Assembly (NCBI GenBank): GCA_025997615.1
Contig: BNUV01000117.1
Span: 1 to 6,358 of the forward strand
Source of the DNA: Spirochaetia bacterium
Lineage (GTDB): Bacteria; Spirochaetota; Spirochaetia; Treponematales; Breznakiellaceae
Length of the DNA: 6,358 nucleotides
Direction of reading: 5' to 3'
Positions 1-5,745 of this stretch are shown here, piece by piece (positions within the stretch are counted from its first letter, which is position 1; every line of letters starts with the position of its first letter). Below the pieces are notes generated by a model. The model saw only the letters and a list, made by a program, of their open reading frames with translations, had not been told where the DNA came from and did no database searches. The position numbers were made by a program, and so were the translations under genes.

Positions 1-995
1 CTACCGGCAACGAGGGCTTTCTGGTGTTTGTCGCCGGCACCTCGTATATGGCCGCTACCGACTCTGCCGGGAATTTTACCATCAGCGGCATACCCGCCCA
101 AAGCGGCTACCTGATAATCATCATGAAGGGGAGCTTTACCACGGTGTGGCTTACCCAGCAGAGCGTAAGCGCCGGAGGAACGGCCAACCTGGGGACTAAG
201 AATTTGACCAGCACGGAGATAGGCGGGGCCGGCGGCCTGCAATGGAAAGGCAGTTTTGCCGTTGCGCCGACAAATCCGCAGACCAATTGGGCGTATTATA
301 ACACGACCAACCGGACCTCGTATATCTGGAACGGCAGCGAGTGGGACATACTGGCCGCACCAGGTGTGGACGGGCAAAACGGCGACAAAGGTGAAACCGG
401 GGCCACTGGGCCGCAGGGCGAAACCGGAGCCGCCGGGCAGGATGGAGCGGACGGCCCTCAGGGACCGCAAGGCCCCAGCGGCAGCGGCATAATCGTTTTG
501 CAGGAAAATGTTGAACAGAGCGGCATAGTGGTACCCAACAAGTTCGACATTTATATGCTGACCGTCCCGGCTGGGGGCGCGATTTTTTCTAAAACCAGCG
601 GCGACAACAAGGTGTATATTAGCGTTTACCCCAGCAACGGAAGCTCCGCTATCGTACGCAGTGATAGTAGTAATACCAGTTTCTCAATCCCCTATTCCAG
701 CGATCCGTTTCTTGTAGTAGTCAGTGCTGGCGACGGCTATTTCTCCCGGCCCTACAAAATCGGATACGTCAGTGCCGATACCGCCCTAAGCGCCCCAGCC
801 AACGTACAGGTTAACTCGTCAAATGGCTTGGTAAGTTGGAGCAGTATTATAGGAGCCAAAGGTTACGCGGTCTACCGTTCCACTGACGGCACCACCTATA
901 CCCAAATCGATGATGTAGACGCCACCTATTTTATTGATGGTTTTGGAATTTTATTGGGGGGGGACCTATTACTACAAAGTCGCCGCCTACAATGA
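1..995 (+). CDS. Modular collagen-like/FN3 surface protein, 5' part (partial, ends after frameshift)
   Basis: The reading frame (codons starting at position 3) is open from the window edge, so the true start lies upstream; the GTG at 24 is only an internal codon. Modules in order: a carboxypeptidase-regulatory-like beta segment (about 3-180, GNFTISGIP type); a linker with a YYNTT...SYIWNGSEW motif like those before collagen stretches in fibre proteins; 14 uninterrupted Gly-X-Y triplets (363-488); a PPC-like beta domain (about 489-780); and the first two thirds of a fibronectin III domain (about 790-962). After the run of eight G at 956-963 the frame leaves FN3 sequence and stops at 993-995, while the missing FN3 strands lie in another frame just downstream. 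The domains suggest an extracellular or surface role, possibly adhesion, but the signal peptide would be outside the window. The domain calls are firm as pattern matches; the function is inferred. Confidence 0.75.
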   Translation, partial: TGNEGFLVFVAGTSYMAATDSAGNFTISGIPAQSGYLIIIMKGSFTTVWLTQQSVSAGGTANLGTKNLTSTEIGGAGGLQWKGSFAVAPTNPQTNWAYYNTTNRTSYIWNGSEWDILAAPGVDGQNGDKGETGATGPQGETGAAGQDGADGPQGPQGPSGSGIIVLQENVEQSGIVVPNKFDIYMLTVPAGGAIFSKTSGDNKVYISVYPSNGSSAIVRSDSSNTSFSIPYSSDPFLVVVSAGDGYFSRPYKIGYVSADTALSAPANVQVNSSNGLVSWSSIIGAKGYAVYRSTDGTTYTQIDDVDATYFIDGFGILLGGDLLLQSRRLQ

Positions 996-1365
996 CAACG
1001 GCTACGGCCCGCAGTCTGCCGCAATTATGGTTTCCATAGTACCACCCACCATCACCCCTCTTATCAGCACCACCTCTGTAAAGGCCAGCTTAACCAGCAT
1101 CGATCCAATTCACTGGTACAGCTTCAACGCCGTGGCAGGAACCACCTACAACGTTCAGTGGGACAACGTAAGTCAAGGCGAAGGTGATCTCATAGCTGAT
1201 GTGATAGTTTCCGCATACCAGGATGACGGTACGCCTTTATTCGAAGAAGTGCGCATGCGGTGGTCTGACCCGCAGACAATCACCGGCTACACGGGCTTGG
1301 TGTATATCAAAGTAGTGCCACGGGATTTCTATAGCTTTGGCCCCTACGGAATCCAGTATTACTAA
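934..1365 (+). CDS. 3' part of the same surface protein (rest of FN3 plus PPC-like domain), out of frame
   Basis: From codon ACC at 964 this frame reads TYYYKVAAYNDNGYGPQS, the last strands of the fibronectin III domain begun in the upstream frame. It is therefore not an independent gene; the TTG at 934 is just the first possible start in this frame and has no convincing ribosome binding site. After FN3 comes a PPC-like (bacterial pre-peptidase C-terminal) beta domain at about 1050-1362, with features such as HWYSFNAVAGTTYNVQW and a VYIKVVP strand, and the protein ends at TAA 1363-1365. Removing one G from 956-963 fuses this segment cleanly to the upstream frame. It is made in full only if the tract changes length, if polymerase slips, or if the ribosome makes a +1 shift. 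A terminator hairpin follows 20 bases after the stop. Confidence 0.7.
   Translation: MMVLEFYWGGTYYYKVAAYNDNGYGPQSAAIMVSIVPPTITPLISTTSVKASLTSIDPIHWYSFNAVAGTTYNVQWDNVSQGEGDLIADVIVSAYQDDGTPLFEEVRMRWSDPQTITGYTGLVYIKVVPRDFYSFGPYGIQYY
956..963 (+). repeat. G8 homopolymer tract inside coding sequence, candidate phase-variation switch
   Basis: Eight consecutive G lie exactly where the FN3 domain changes frame. With eight G the frame stops at 993-995; with seven G (or ten) it runs to 1365. Poly-G tracts of this length in surface-protein genes are a known substrate of slipped-strand mispairing. A sequencing or assembly error, or simple gene decay, would look the same here. Confidence 0.7.
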
Positions 1366-1385
1366 AAAAAGGGTCCACGGATTAA

Positions 1386-1426
1386 GGGGCTGTCTAGGAA
1401 GTATTTTTCTAGGCAGCCTTTATTTT
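1386..1426 (+). terminator. Rho-independent terminator of the surface-protein gene
   Basis: Arms GGCTGTCTAG (1388-1397) and CTAGGCAGCC (1409-1418) form a 10-bp stem with one G-U pair and an 11-nt loop. The T-rich tract TTTATTTTA follows directly. It begins 20 bases after the stop codon at 1365. Confidence 0.65.
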
Positions 1427-1496
1427 ACCCTTTGCCTTCAAATTTCATGAAAAAGTAGAAAGAAAGAAAGGACCACAGGTGGCGCCTGTCACCAGG

Positions 1497-1515
1497 AAGG
1501 GGGGAAAGCCCCCTT
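1497..1515. repeat. Short hairpin AAGGGGG/CCCCCTT
   Basis: A 7-bp perfect stem (1497-1503 with 1509-1515) around a 5-nt loop, in the intergenic stretch 1427-1567. A smaller ACAGG/CCTGT hairpin sits just before it at 1475-1489. A related hairpin lies on the other side of the orphan antitoxin (about 1956-1970). There is no T-run, so it is not a clear terminator for the plus strand. The rest of 1427-1567 shows no gene that I can support. Confidence 0.4.
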
Positions 1516-1567
1516 AATAGTTAAACTCCGCTATACTCAGATATGGGAGAAAATATTATGCCAACAG

Positions 1568-1801
1568 TCAGGAGGCCTTCTTTTGATGAATACTCAGGCC
1601 GAACCCCAAATTATTAAGTACCTTTATTACCGTGAGAAATGACGGATTTCCTCCCGGCGAAAAGGATTTATACAGCCCGGCACGGTCAACATCCAGTTCC
1701 CGCGCAAGCTGGGCCATCCCCTTAGAGCGGGCTATGTCACCGATTACCGAAAGCAGAAATTCGGGGTCCTTTTCCTCAAGGGCTACTTCAAGAATCGCCA
1801 C
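1568..1801 (-). CDS. Orphan HTH antitoxin (HI1420/TIGR02684-type addiction module antidote), start doubtful
   Basis: The 77-residue product (GTG at 1801) carries the core of the small antidote family paired with RelE/Gp49-like toxins: ALEEKDP, then GDIARSKGMAQLARELDVDRAGLYKS (the HTH, written with its usual G-A-R and GLYKS features), then GNPSFLTVIKVLNNLGF. Such antitoxins bind operator DNA and neutralise the toxin. The frame is open upstream to the TGA at 1862-1864 and encodes 20 more residues (LEFIFEDWDPADDIETKEDV) that look like the normal family N-terminus, giving 97 codons. That stretch has no in-frame ATG, GTG, TTG or CTG. An AGGAG motif (about 1866-1870) sits well placed for a start near 1860, but the TTG there is out of frame. 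No toxin gene is adjacent on this strand. The gene is probably a remnant or makes a shortened protein. Confidence 0.65.
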   Translation of the reverse strand: MAILEVALEEKDPEFLLSVIGDIARSKGMAQLARELDVDRAGLYKSFSPGGNPSFLTVIKVLNNLGFGLSIHQKKAS

Positions 1802-1854
1802 AACATCTTCTTTGGTTTCTATGTCATCCGCAGGATCCCAATCTTCAAATATAA

Positions 1855-1877
1855 ACTCAAGTCAACTCCTGTTGAGT
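1855..1877. promoter_or_regulatory. Possible operator: ACTCAA/TTGAGT inverted repeat at the antitoxin 5' end
   Basis: Arms ACTCAA (1855-1860) and TTGAGT (1872-1877) flank the ribosome-binding-site region of the minus-strand antitoxin. A second short repeat, TCAAC/GTTGA, is nested inside. Antitoxins of this class usually autoregulate through such palindromes. The assignment is an inference from position only. Confidence 0.3.
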
Positions 1878-1895
1878 ACTAGGCAGTAAATTCAT

Positions 1896-1921
1896 GGAGT
1901 TTCGGGTTAACTCGAAACTCC
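1896..1921. repeat. Perfect 9-bp inverted repeat GGAGTTTCG/CGAAACTCC
   Basis: Arms 1896-1904 and 1913-1921 are exact complements around an 8-nt loop containing the palindrome GTTAAC. With one bulged base the pairing extends by ATG/CAT on the outside. It lies between the minus-strand antitoxin and the plus-strand higA region, so it could be an operator or a structured leader. There is no T-run for a terminator. Confidence 0.4.
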
Positions 1922-1946
1922 CATTGGTACCTATCACCAATTTTTG

Positions 1947-1976
1947 AAGGAAAGAAGGGGAAAAGCCCCTCTTCCT
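1947..1976. repeat. Purine-rich hairpin GGAA..AGGGG/CCCCT..TTCC
   Basis: AGGGG (1956-1960) pairs with CCCCT (1966-1970) around AAAAG, and GGAA/TTCC pairs outside across a small internal loop. It resembles the hairpin at 1497-1515, and both are preceded by a GGT...TCACCA phrase (1478-1494 and 1926-1939). The two could be diverged copies of one repeat flanking the antitoxin. Confidence 0.3.
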
Positions 1977-1999
1977 CCCTGGAACGCCTATGCGGATGA

Positions 2000-2026
2000 T
2001 TGACACCTTAGAGGTTACACGATAAT
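2000..2026 (+). promoter_or_regulatory. Weak candidate promoter for the orphan higA
   Basis: TTGACA (2000-2005) is followed by GATAAT at 2021-2026 (15-bp spacer), or TAATTT at 2023-2028 (17-bp spacer). This would start transcription near 2033 inside the higB relic and could keep higA expressed alone. Chance occurrence cannot be excluded. Confidence 0.3.
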
Positions 2027-2074
2027 TTTGAAGGCCAGGATGCGTTTGTCGTAGATTATCGGGACTATCATTAA
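2012..2074 (+). pseudogene. 3' remnant of a higB-like toxin gene
   Basis: The frame 2012-2074 encodes RLHDNFEGQDAFVVDYRDYH followed by TAA. HigB toxins of the RelE superfamily typically end in a strand such as DAYDVDYEDYH directly before higA, so this matches the family C-terminus in sequence and position. Going upstream, the same frame hits TAG (2009-2011) and TGA (1997-1999), and no other frame supplies the ~70 N-terminal residues that carry most of the fold. The toxin has therefore been removed except for its tail, which ends 10 bases before the higA start. It cannot encode an active mRNA interferase. Confidence 0.6.
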
Positions 2075-2084
2075 GGGGGCATTT

Positions 2085-2375
2085 ATGGAAACTGTAAGAA
2101 AGCCGGTTCATCCGGGGAGCGTTTTTCTATACGATGTTCTTGTTCCTTTGAAATTGCCGCTTACCCATGCCGCCGGTATGATGGGCATAACGCGGAAGGC
2201 GCTCTCCGAATTTGTTAACGAAAAGACCGCATGCAGTCCGCAAATGGCGCTCAGGATAGCGGCGGTTACCCAAACCAGCGCAGAAAGTTGGCTTGCCATG
2301 CAGATAAAACTGGATTTATGGAAAGCCCGTCAAAGTAACCCGGTTACATTACAAAAATTTCCCAAAATAGCCTGA
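2085..2375 (+). CDS. higA: HigA-family (VapI-type) XRE antitoxin, toxin partner lost
   Basis: A 96-residue product of normal family length. The N-terminus has the family phrase KPVHPGSVF (residues 6-14; HPGE/S is typical). A helix-turn-helix follows at about residues 25-65: LTHAAGMMGITRKALSEFVNEKTACSPQMALRIAA. The closing SAESWLAMQIKLDLW (65-79) corresponds to the usual TSPEFWLNLQ..YDL helix. HigA proteins neutralise HigB and repress the operon promoter. The ATG at 2085 is supported by AAGGGGG (2073-2079) with 5-nt spacing, overlapping the stop codon of the higB relic. The coding frame looks intact, so this is probably a stand-alone DNA-binding antitoxin: it may repress its own promoter, act on another locus, or protect against a related HigB (all inference). 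Toxin loss is visible directly upstream. Confidence 0.85.
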   Translation: METVRKPVHPGSVFLYDVLVPLKLPLTHAAGMMGITRKALSEFVNEKTACSPQMALRIAAVTQTSAESWLAMQIKLDLWKARQSNPVTLQKFPKIA

Positions 2376-2426
2376 TGCAGAAAGCTATTTTTCGCGCCCA
2401 TGGCGACTGTTACCAACTGTCAAAGG

Positions 2427-2482
2427 CGCGCAAAGGGAAGAAAAATCAGGGAATAACCTTCTTTTTCCTTTTTCCCTTCGCG
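2427..2482. repeat. Long imperfect inverted repeat in the gap after higA
   Basis: CGCG (2427-2430) plus AAGGGAAGAA (2433-2442) pair with TTTTTCCCTT (2469-2478) plus CGCG (2479-2482): about 14 bp with a CA bulge and one G-U, around a 26-nt loop. No T-run follows on the plus strand. On the minus strand it lies downstream of the GH42-like gene's stop (2515) and could help end that transcript. It may also be a dispersed intergenic repeat. Confidence 0.4.
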
Positions 2483-2514
2483 TTCCTTGGCGGTTAAAAT
2501 TCTTCTAACCCGTC

Positions 2515-4341
2515 TCAACTATACCGGAAAAAAGCGAAATCCCCCGGACTCAAACGAATATCAAAGGCCGCTTCTTCTGCATTGCTGTAGAAGGGGGTAA
2601 TTTCATCGCCCTTTACGGAAGTGGCGCCGCCCTGGCGGACATTTCCGGTAACGGGGATCTCGGTGATGGTTTTCCCTCCACGAATGATGACCCGGATCAG
2701 TTCCGCGGTGCAGCCGTCGGCGGTGTATGAATAAAGGCCGAAGGTTTTGTTGTCGTACAAAAAGAGCGAAAAGCGCGCACCGGTTCCTTCGGGCAGCTCG
2801 ATGGAGACCGCCCCCGCAGGGCCATCAGCCTGAAACTCCTTGCGGATTCGGGAAAGCGCCGCCTGGGGGATCTTCTCCAGATTGGAATACAGGTCCGGGG
2901 CGGCCAGGGTGATCATCTCCCCTTTACCAAAGGTATCCCTAAGAAGGATAGAGCCGTGCTGACTTCCCTCCCCGGCATTAAGCAGCGACCATGAGGCGTT
3001 GTTTCGGTGTTCCAGCAGGGGGAAAAGCACCGTTTCCGCCGCATTACGGTGAATCTGGGGCTGCATCCCCGGACCCGGCTTGGTGATGTGGTATTCGGCA
3101 GCGGCGATGTAACGCCCCCGCCAACGCGCCGAAGTTAATTCTTCTATACCGTTTTTTGCCTCGAAGGAAGCCCGCACAAAGCCGGAACTTACCACCGCCC
3201 GGCCCCCGGCATTAAGATGGCCTTTCAGTTTTTTGATGATATCCCGATCCTGCAAGGCCTGAACGGTGAGGAAGATCGTGCCGCCCCCGGTGGGAAATTC
3301 CGGCGTCAGCTCAAAGGGAATGCCCAGCATCCCCAGATAATCTTCCAGATGATCCTCGCCCTGCGCATCGTAGGGCAGATACACCGGTACGCCGATGGGT
3401 GTACCCACCTGGGAAAGAATCTCGTCCAATTGCTTAAGGCGGAAACCCAGGGGCGTAACAACCTTGTTGTTGTACAGGGAAGGCCAGCAGAAAAGCATAA
3501 TCTCCTTGGGCCGGGAAAAGGCCGTCAGGTATGCCTGTTCAAGATAACTGTCGATGGGGTAGCACTCATAGGGGTCAAACCAGCCGCCGCCGTTTCTGCC
3601 GGGGGCAGCGTTTTCCATGTACCGCATAAGGGAATAGCTTAAATACCGGGGCAGATGTTGATCCGTCTGGGCAGGGTGCCGTGTTTCGGTGCCGGTGTAG
3701 ATATAATCAAAAATATCTTTTTGAACCCCCGGGTTGTAGCCTGTTTCCTGGAAACTTTCCCGCCAGTTGGGGAATTTAATGGTGATTTTAATCTTTGGAT
3801 TGATCTTCTTCGCCGGACCTATCACCAGGTTTTCCGACACGTCAAGCATTTTGGCGAGCTTGAATTCCTCCCAGCTCCGGTTGCCCTTTTCCTTCTGGCA
3901 GTCCTCCCAGCTCCGGTTGCCCTTTTCCTTCTGGCAGTCCTCGCAGCGGCACTGGCTAAAGAAGAAGTCGTCGATGATAAAATCATCAAAAAGGCCGGCG
4001 GTATATTCCACTGCTTTTTTAAGATGATTCCGCATGGCCTCGTTCGAGTAGCAGAAGGTATTGAAAAGCCGCTGCCGGTTTTTATCCGCCTCGTTAAGAT
4101 CGTTTGCGGTGGTGGTAATTGCCCCCGAAACCTGAATATTGTGTTCTGCGAAAACCCGTTTGCACATTTCAATCTGCTCTTTCGATGTAGAAATGCTCCG
4201 GTAGGTTTCCAAATACACCTTGTCAAAATCCACGTACTTACGGAAAAAAGCGATCTGCTCCCGCAAGTCCCCCTCGGTAATTTTATCCGCCCAGGGCGCG
4301 GTACAAAAGATTACCGTCGTAAAGTTTTTATAGATACCCAT
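2515..4341 (-). CDS. Putative GH42-like TIM-barrel protein with GATase-like middle domain
   Basis: A 608-residue protein without signal peptide, so probably cytoplasmic. Start at ATG 4341 with a strong AAAGGAGG (4348-4355), 6 nt spacing. Residues 1-310 alternate beta strands and helices as in a TIM barrel: TTVIFCTAPW, FDKVYLETYR, IQVSGAITTT, FDDFIIDDFFF (118-128), KIKITIKFPNW, DYIYTGTETR (212-221), EIMLFCWP. A cysteine cluster CRCEDC (131-136) follows the DD strand, as in GH42-like enzymes with a metal-binding Cys group. Residues about 314-390 look like a Rossmann-type GATase-like domain (IGVPVYLPYDAQG...TIFLTVQALQD...LNAGGRAVVSSGF). The end (about 505-608) is a beta domain finishing in LSPGDFAFFRYS. 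This order resembles GH42 beta-galactosidases, but I do not recognise the exact family and the substrate is unknown; D124, D125 and E219 are possible active-site acids. A 12-residue exact tandem duplication occupies 134-157. The gene is divergent from an AraC-type regulator. Confidence 0.7.
   Translation of the reverse strand: MGIYKNFTTVIFCTAPWADKITEGDLREQIAFFRKYVDFDKVYLETYRSISTSKEQIEMCKRVFAEHNIQVSGAITTTANDLNEADKNRQRLFNTFCYSNEAMRNHLKKAVEYTAGLFDDFIIDDFFFSQCRCEDCQKEKGNRSWEDCQKEKGNRSWEEFKLAKMLDVSENLVIGPAKKINPKIKITIKFPNWRESFQETGYNPGVQKDIFDYIYTGTETRHPAQTDQHLPRYLSYSLMRYMENAAPGRNGGGWFDPYECYPIDSYLEQAYLTAFSRPKEIMLFCWPSLYNNKVVTPLGFRLKQLDEILSQVGTPIGVPVYLPYDAQGEDHLEDYLGMLGIPFELTPEFPTGGGTIFLTVQALQDRDIIKKLKGHLNAGGRAVVSSGFVRASFEAKNGIEELTSARWRGRYIAAAEYHITKPGPGMQPQIHRNAAETVLFPLLEHRNNASWSLLNAGEGSQHGSILLRDTFGKGEMITLAAPDLYSNLEKIPQAALSRIRKEFQADGPAGAVSIELPEGTGARFSLFLYDNKTFGLYSYTADGCTAELIRVIIRGGKTITEIPVTGNVRQGGATSVKGDEITPFYSNAEEAAFDIRLSPGDFAFFRYS
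3867..3942 (-). repeat. Perfect 36-bp tandem duplication inside the GH42-like gene
   Basis: The unit 3867-3902 is repeated exactly at 3903-3938, and the next four bases again match. In protein terms EDCQKEKGNRSW occurs twice in a row (residues 134-145 and 146-157). The copies are identical at DNA level and 36 is a multiple of three, so the frame is kept and the event looks recent. It adds a second Cys next to the CRCEDC cluster. Confidence 0.95.
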
Positions 4342-4366
4342 TCAGTGCCTCCTTTAGATAGCTATG

Positions 4367-4396
4367 ATTTTACCACACCTGCCGGGCTGTTGTACA
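4367..4396 (-). promoter_or_regulatory. Candidate promoter of the GH42-like gene
   Basis: Read on the minus strand, TGTACA (4391-4396) and TAAAAT (4367-4372) are separated by 18 bp, a weak sigma70-like pair about 25 bases upstream of the start codon. The match to the -35 consensus is poor. Confidence 0.35.
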
Positions 4397-4467
4397 TATA
4401 CTTCTGCTGGAAAAACGTATAAAAAGCAACTAAAATCAAATCTGCAAAGAAATTTTCCTTTATATTC

Positions 4468-4473
4468 TATAAT
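4468..4473 (+). promoter_or_regulatory. Consensus -10 box TATAAT of the AraC-type regulator gene
   Basis: A perfect TATAAT ends 17 bases before the ATG at 4491. No good -35 is present at the expected distance, as is common for activator-dependent or autoregulated promoters. Transcription starting near 4480 would leave a leader of only about 10 nt with a weak GGAAAG. Confidence 0.5.
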
Positions 4474-4490
4474 GGACGGTCGGAAAGAAT

Positions 4491-5450
4491 ATGTACGAAT
4501 GGCATAGGTTAATTCAAATTGTGGCAGATGAAATTGATGAACGCATAAAGCATCATGACGATGAGGCTTTGACTTTACAATTTCTCTCAAAGAAACTTGG
4601 ATACTCTGAGTTTCATACCACAAGGAGATTTAAAGAACTCTCCGGTATGCTATTAAGGGATTACATACGGCTAAGAAGGCTTGCATTTGCGCTCATTGAA
4701 GTACGGGACACAAAGGCAGGTTTTCTGGACATTGCGGTTAAATACGGGTTTGGAAGTCATGAAGCCTTTACCCGCGCATTTAAAACAGCCTATGGTATAA
4801 CCCCCAAAAGTTATCGGAAAAATCCTTTGCCTGTGGTATTGCGTACAAAAATAAATACTTTTGATCGTTACATTTTGGGTATAGGAGAAATTGGAATGGT
4901 TAAATCCACGGAAGACGTAAAAGTCTATTTTATCACAATGGAGGCGCACTCGTTTTTGCACGTCAAAAATTATGAGAGCAATGGTTATTTTGACTTTTGG
5001 GAAAAGCAGGCAAAATTTCCCGGTCAGGATTGCGATACTGTCTGCGGCTTACTGGACAGCATAAAAGGAAAACTGGACGGTAAGGACAACGTCATCGGCA
5101 AGTATTCCGGGCAAATAATGGCTCATATTTACGAAGACGGCGGGAAAATTGCGGAGGCGTATGGGGTGCGGCTTCCGGCGAATTACAGGGGAATAATTCC
5201 CCCGCCAATGCAAATTATCACTGTTCCTGAAAAGGAATACATTGTTTTTGAACACGGACCGTTCAATTACGAAGAAGAAAGCGATACGGTGGGGGAAAAA
5301 TTGCAAGCGGCAATTGATACCTTTGATTTTTCAAAAACTGACTACACGCTCGATATGGAGCCGGGCAGGATAGCATATTTCCATTTTGTTCCGGAAAGTT
5401 TTGAAAAACGGATACAACCGGTTATTAACAAGAACCGTTTAAAAAATTGA
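4491..5450 (+). CDS. AraC-family regulator with C-terminal GyrI-like effector-binding domain
   Basis: A 319-residue protein. The N-terminal AraC/XylS DNA-binding domain (about residues 10-110) shows both helix-turn-helix motifs: LTLQFLSKKLGYSEFHTTRRFKE (28-49) and the signature second half GFLDIAVKYGFGSHEAFTRAFKTAYGITPKSYR (77-109, with conserved GF.S...F.RAFK...G.TP..YR). From about 142 to 316 follows a GyrI/Rob-C-like beta-alpha small-molecule domain, with typical features PPMQIITVPEKEYIVFEHGP (217-236) and a closing IAYFHFVP strand. This N-terminal AraC plus C-terminal GyrI order is that of Rob-like regulators, which respond to small ligands. ATG 4491 has a weak GGAAAG. The gene is divergent from the GH42-like gene (149-bp gap), so control of that gene is likely but inferred. 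The ligand is unknown. Confidence 0.9.
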   Translation: MYEWHRLIQIVADEIDERIKHHDDEALTLQFLSKKLGYSEFHTTRRFKELSGMLLRDYIRLRRLAFALIEVRDTKAGFLDIAVKYGFGSHEAFTRAFKTAYGITPKSYRKNPLPVVLRTKINTFDRYILGIGEIGMVKSTEDVKVYFITMEAHSFLHVKNYESNGYFDFWEKQAKFPGQDCDTVCGLLDSIKGKLDGKDNVIGKYSGQIMAHIYEDGGKIAEAYGVRLPANYRGIIPPPMQIITVPEKEYIVFEHGPFNYEEESDTVGEKLQAAIDTFDFSKTDYTLDMEPGRIAYFHFVPESFEKRIQPVINKNRLKN

Positions 5451-5467
5451 TCCCAACCCCCTGAAAA

Positions 5468-5500
5468 ACCCCTGCGCGGGGGGTCCTGCGGCCTTTTTTT
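5468..5500 (+). terminator. Terminator of the AraC-type regulator gene
   Basis: ACCCC (5468-5472) pairs with GGGGT (5480-5484). A second small hairpin, GGTC-CTGC-GGCC (5482-5492), abuts the run of seven or more T ending at 5500. It lies just after the stop at 5450. Confidence 0.55.
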
Positions 5501-5580
5501 GTGCTCACGAAACCCCCTGCCGGGAAGTCAAGGAATCCTATACAAAGTTGTAGTATTTTCGGTTTTTGGTTCCGATTCGC

Positions 5581-5609
5581 TTGACAAAAATAAAAAGAAG
5601 TGTTACTAT
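5581..5609 (+). promoter_or_regulatory. sigma70 promoter of the initiator tRNA gene
   Basis: A perfect TTGACA (5581-5586), a 17-bp spacer and TACTAT (5604-5609) place the start near 5616, about five bases before the tRNA 5' end. This is a strong, well-spaced promoter. Confidence 0.85.
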
Positions 5610-5620
5610 AAAAACATCAG

Positions 5621-5693
<73 letters not shown>

Positions 5694-5702
5694 AAAAGAA
5701 GT

Positions 5703-5727
5703 ACCCGTCCGAAAGGACGGGTTTTTT
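5703..5727 (+). terminator. Terminator directly behind the initiator tRNA
   Basis: ACCCGTCC (5703-5710) and GGACGGGT (5715-5722) form a perfect 8-bp stem closed by a GAAA tetraloop, followed by T5722-5727. It begins ten bases after the tRNA 3' end. Confidence 0.9.
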
Positions 5728-5745
5728 GTTTCCGGTTCAGGGGGG

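Noticed and set aside
363..488. The G-rich triplet repeat as a CRISPR-like or satellite DNA array
   Set aside because: The periodicity is three bases and in frame, encoding Gly-X-Y; there are no conserved repeat units with spacers.
1386..1420. GGGGCTGTCTAGGAAG looks like the terminal repeat of some insertion sequences
   Set aside because: Both arms lie within 33 bases, form a hairpin followed by T-rich sequence and directly follow a stop codon, so a terminator explains it. No transposase is present.
1558..1617. A 19-codon plus-strand micro-ORF beginning ATGCCAACAGTC with GGGAGA upstream
   Set aside because: Too short, no similarity, and it overlaps the 3' end of the antitoxin gene on the other strand.
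1632..1889. Plus-strand 85-codon frame over the minus-strand antitoxin
   Set aside because: It is rich in Ser/Arg and lies antisense to a recognisable HTH antitoxin.
1857..2111. Minus-strand 84-codon frame that could have been the missing toxin of the orphan antitoxin
   Set aside because: Its residues show no RelE/Gp49-like pattern, and it runs antisense through hairpins, the higB relic and the higA start.
3217..4422. Plus-strand open frames of 141 and 255 codons opposite the GH42-like gene
   Set aside because: They are antisense to a clearly coding gene with a strong ribosome binding site, and their residues do not look like a folded family. They follow from the codon use of the minus strand.
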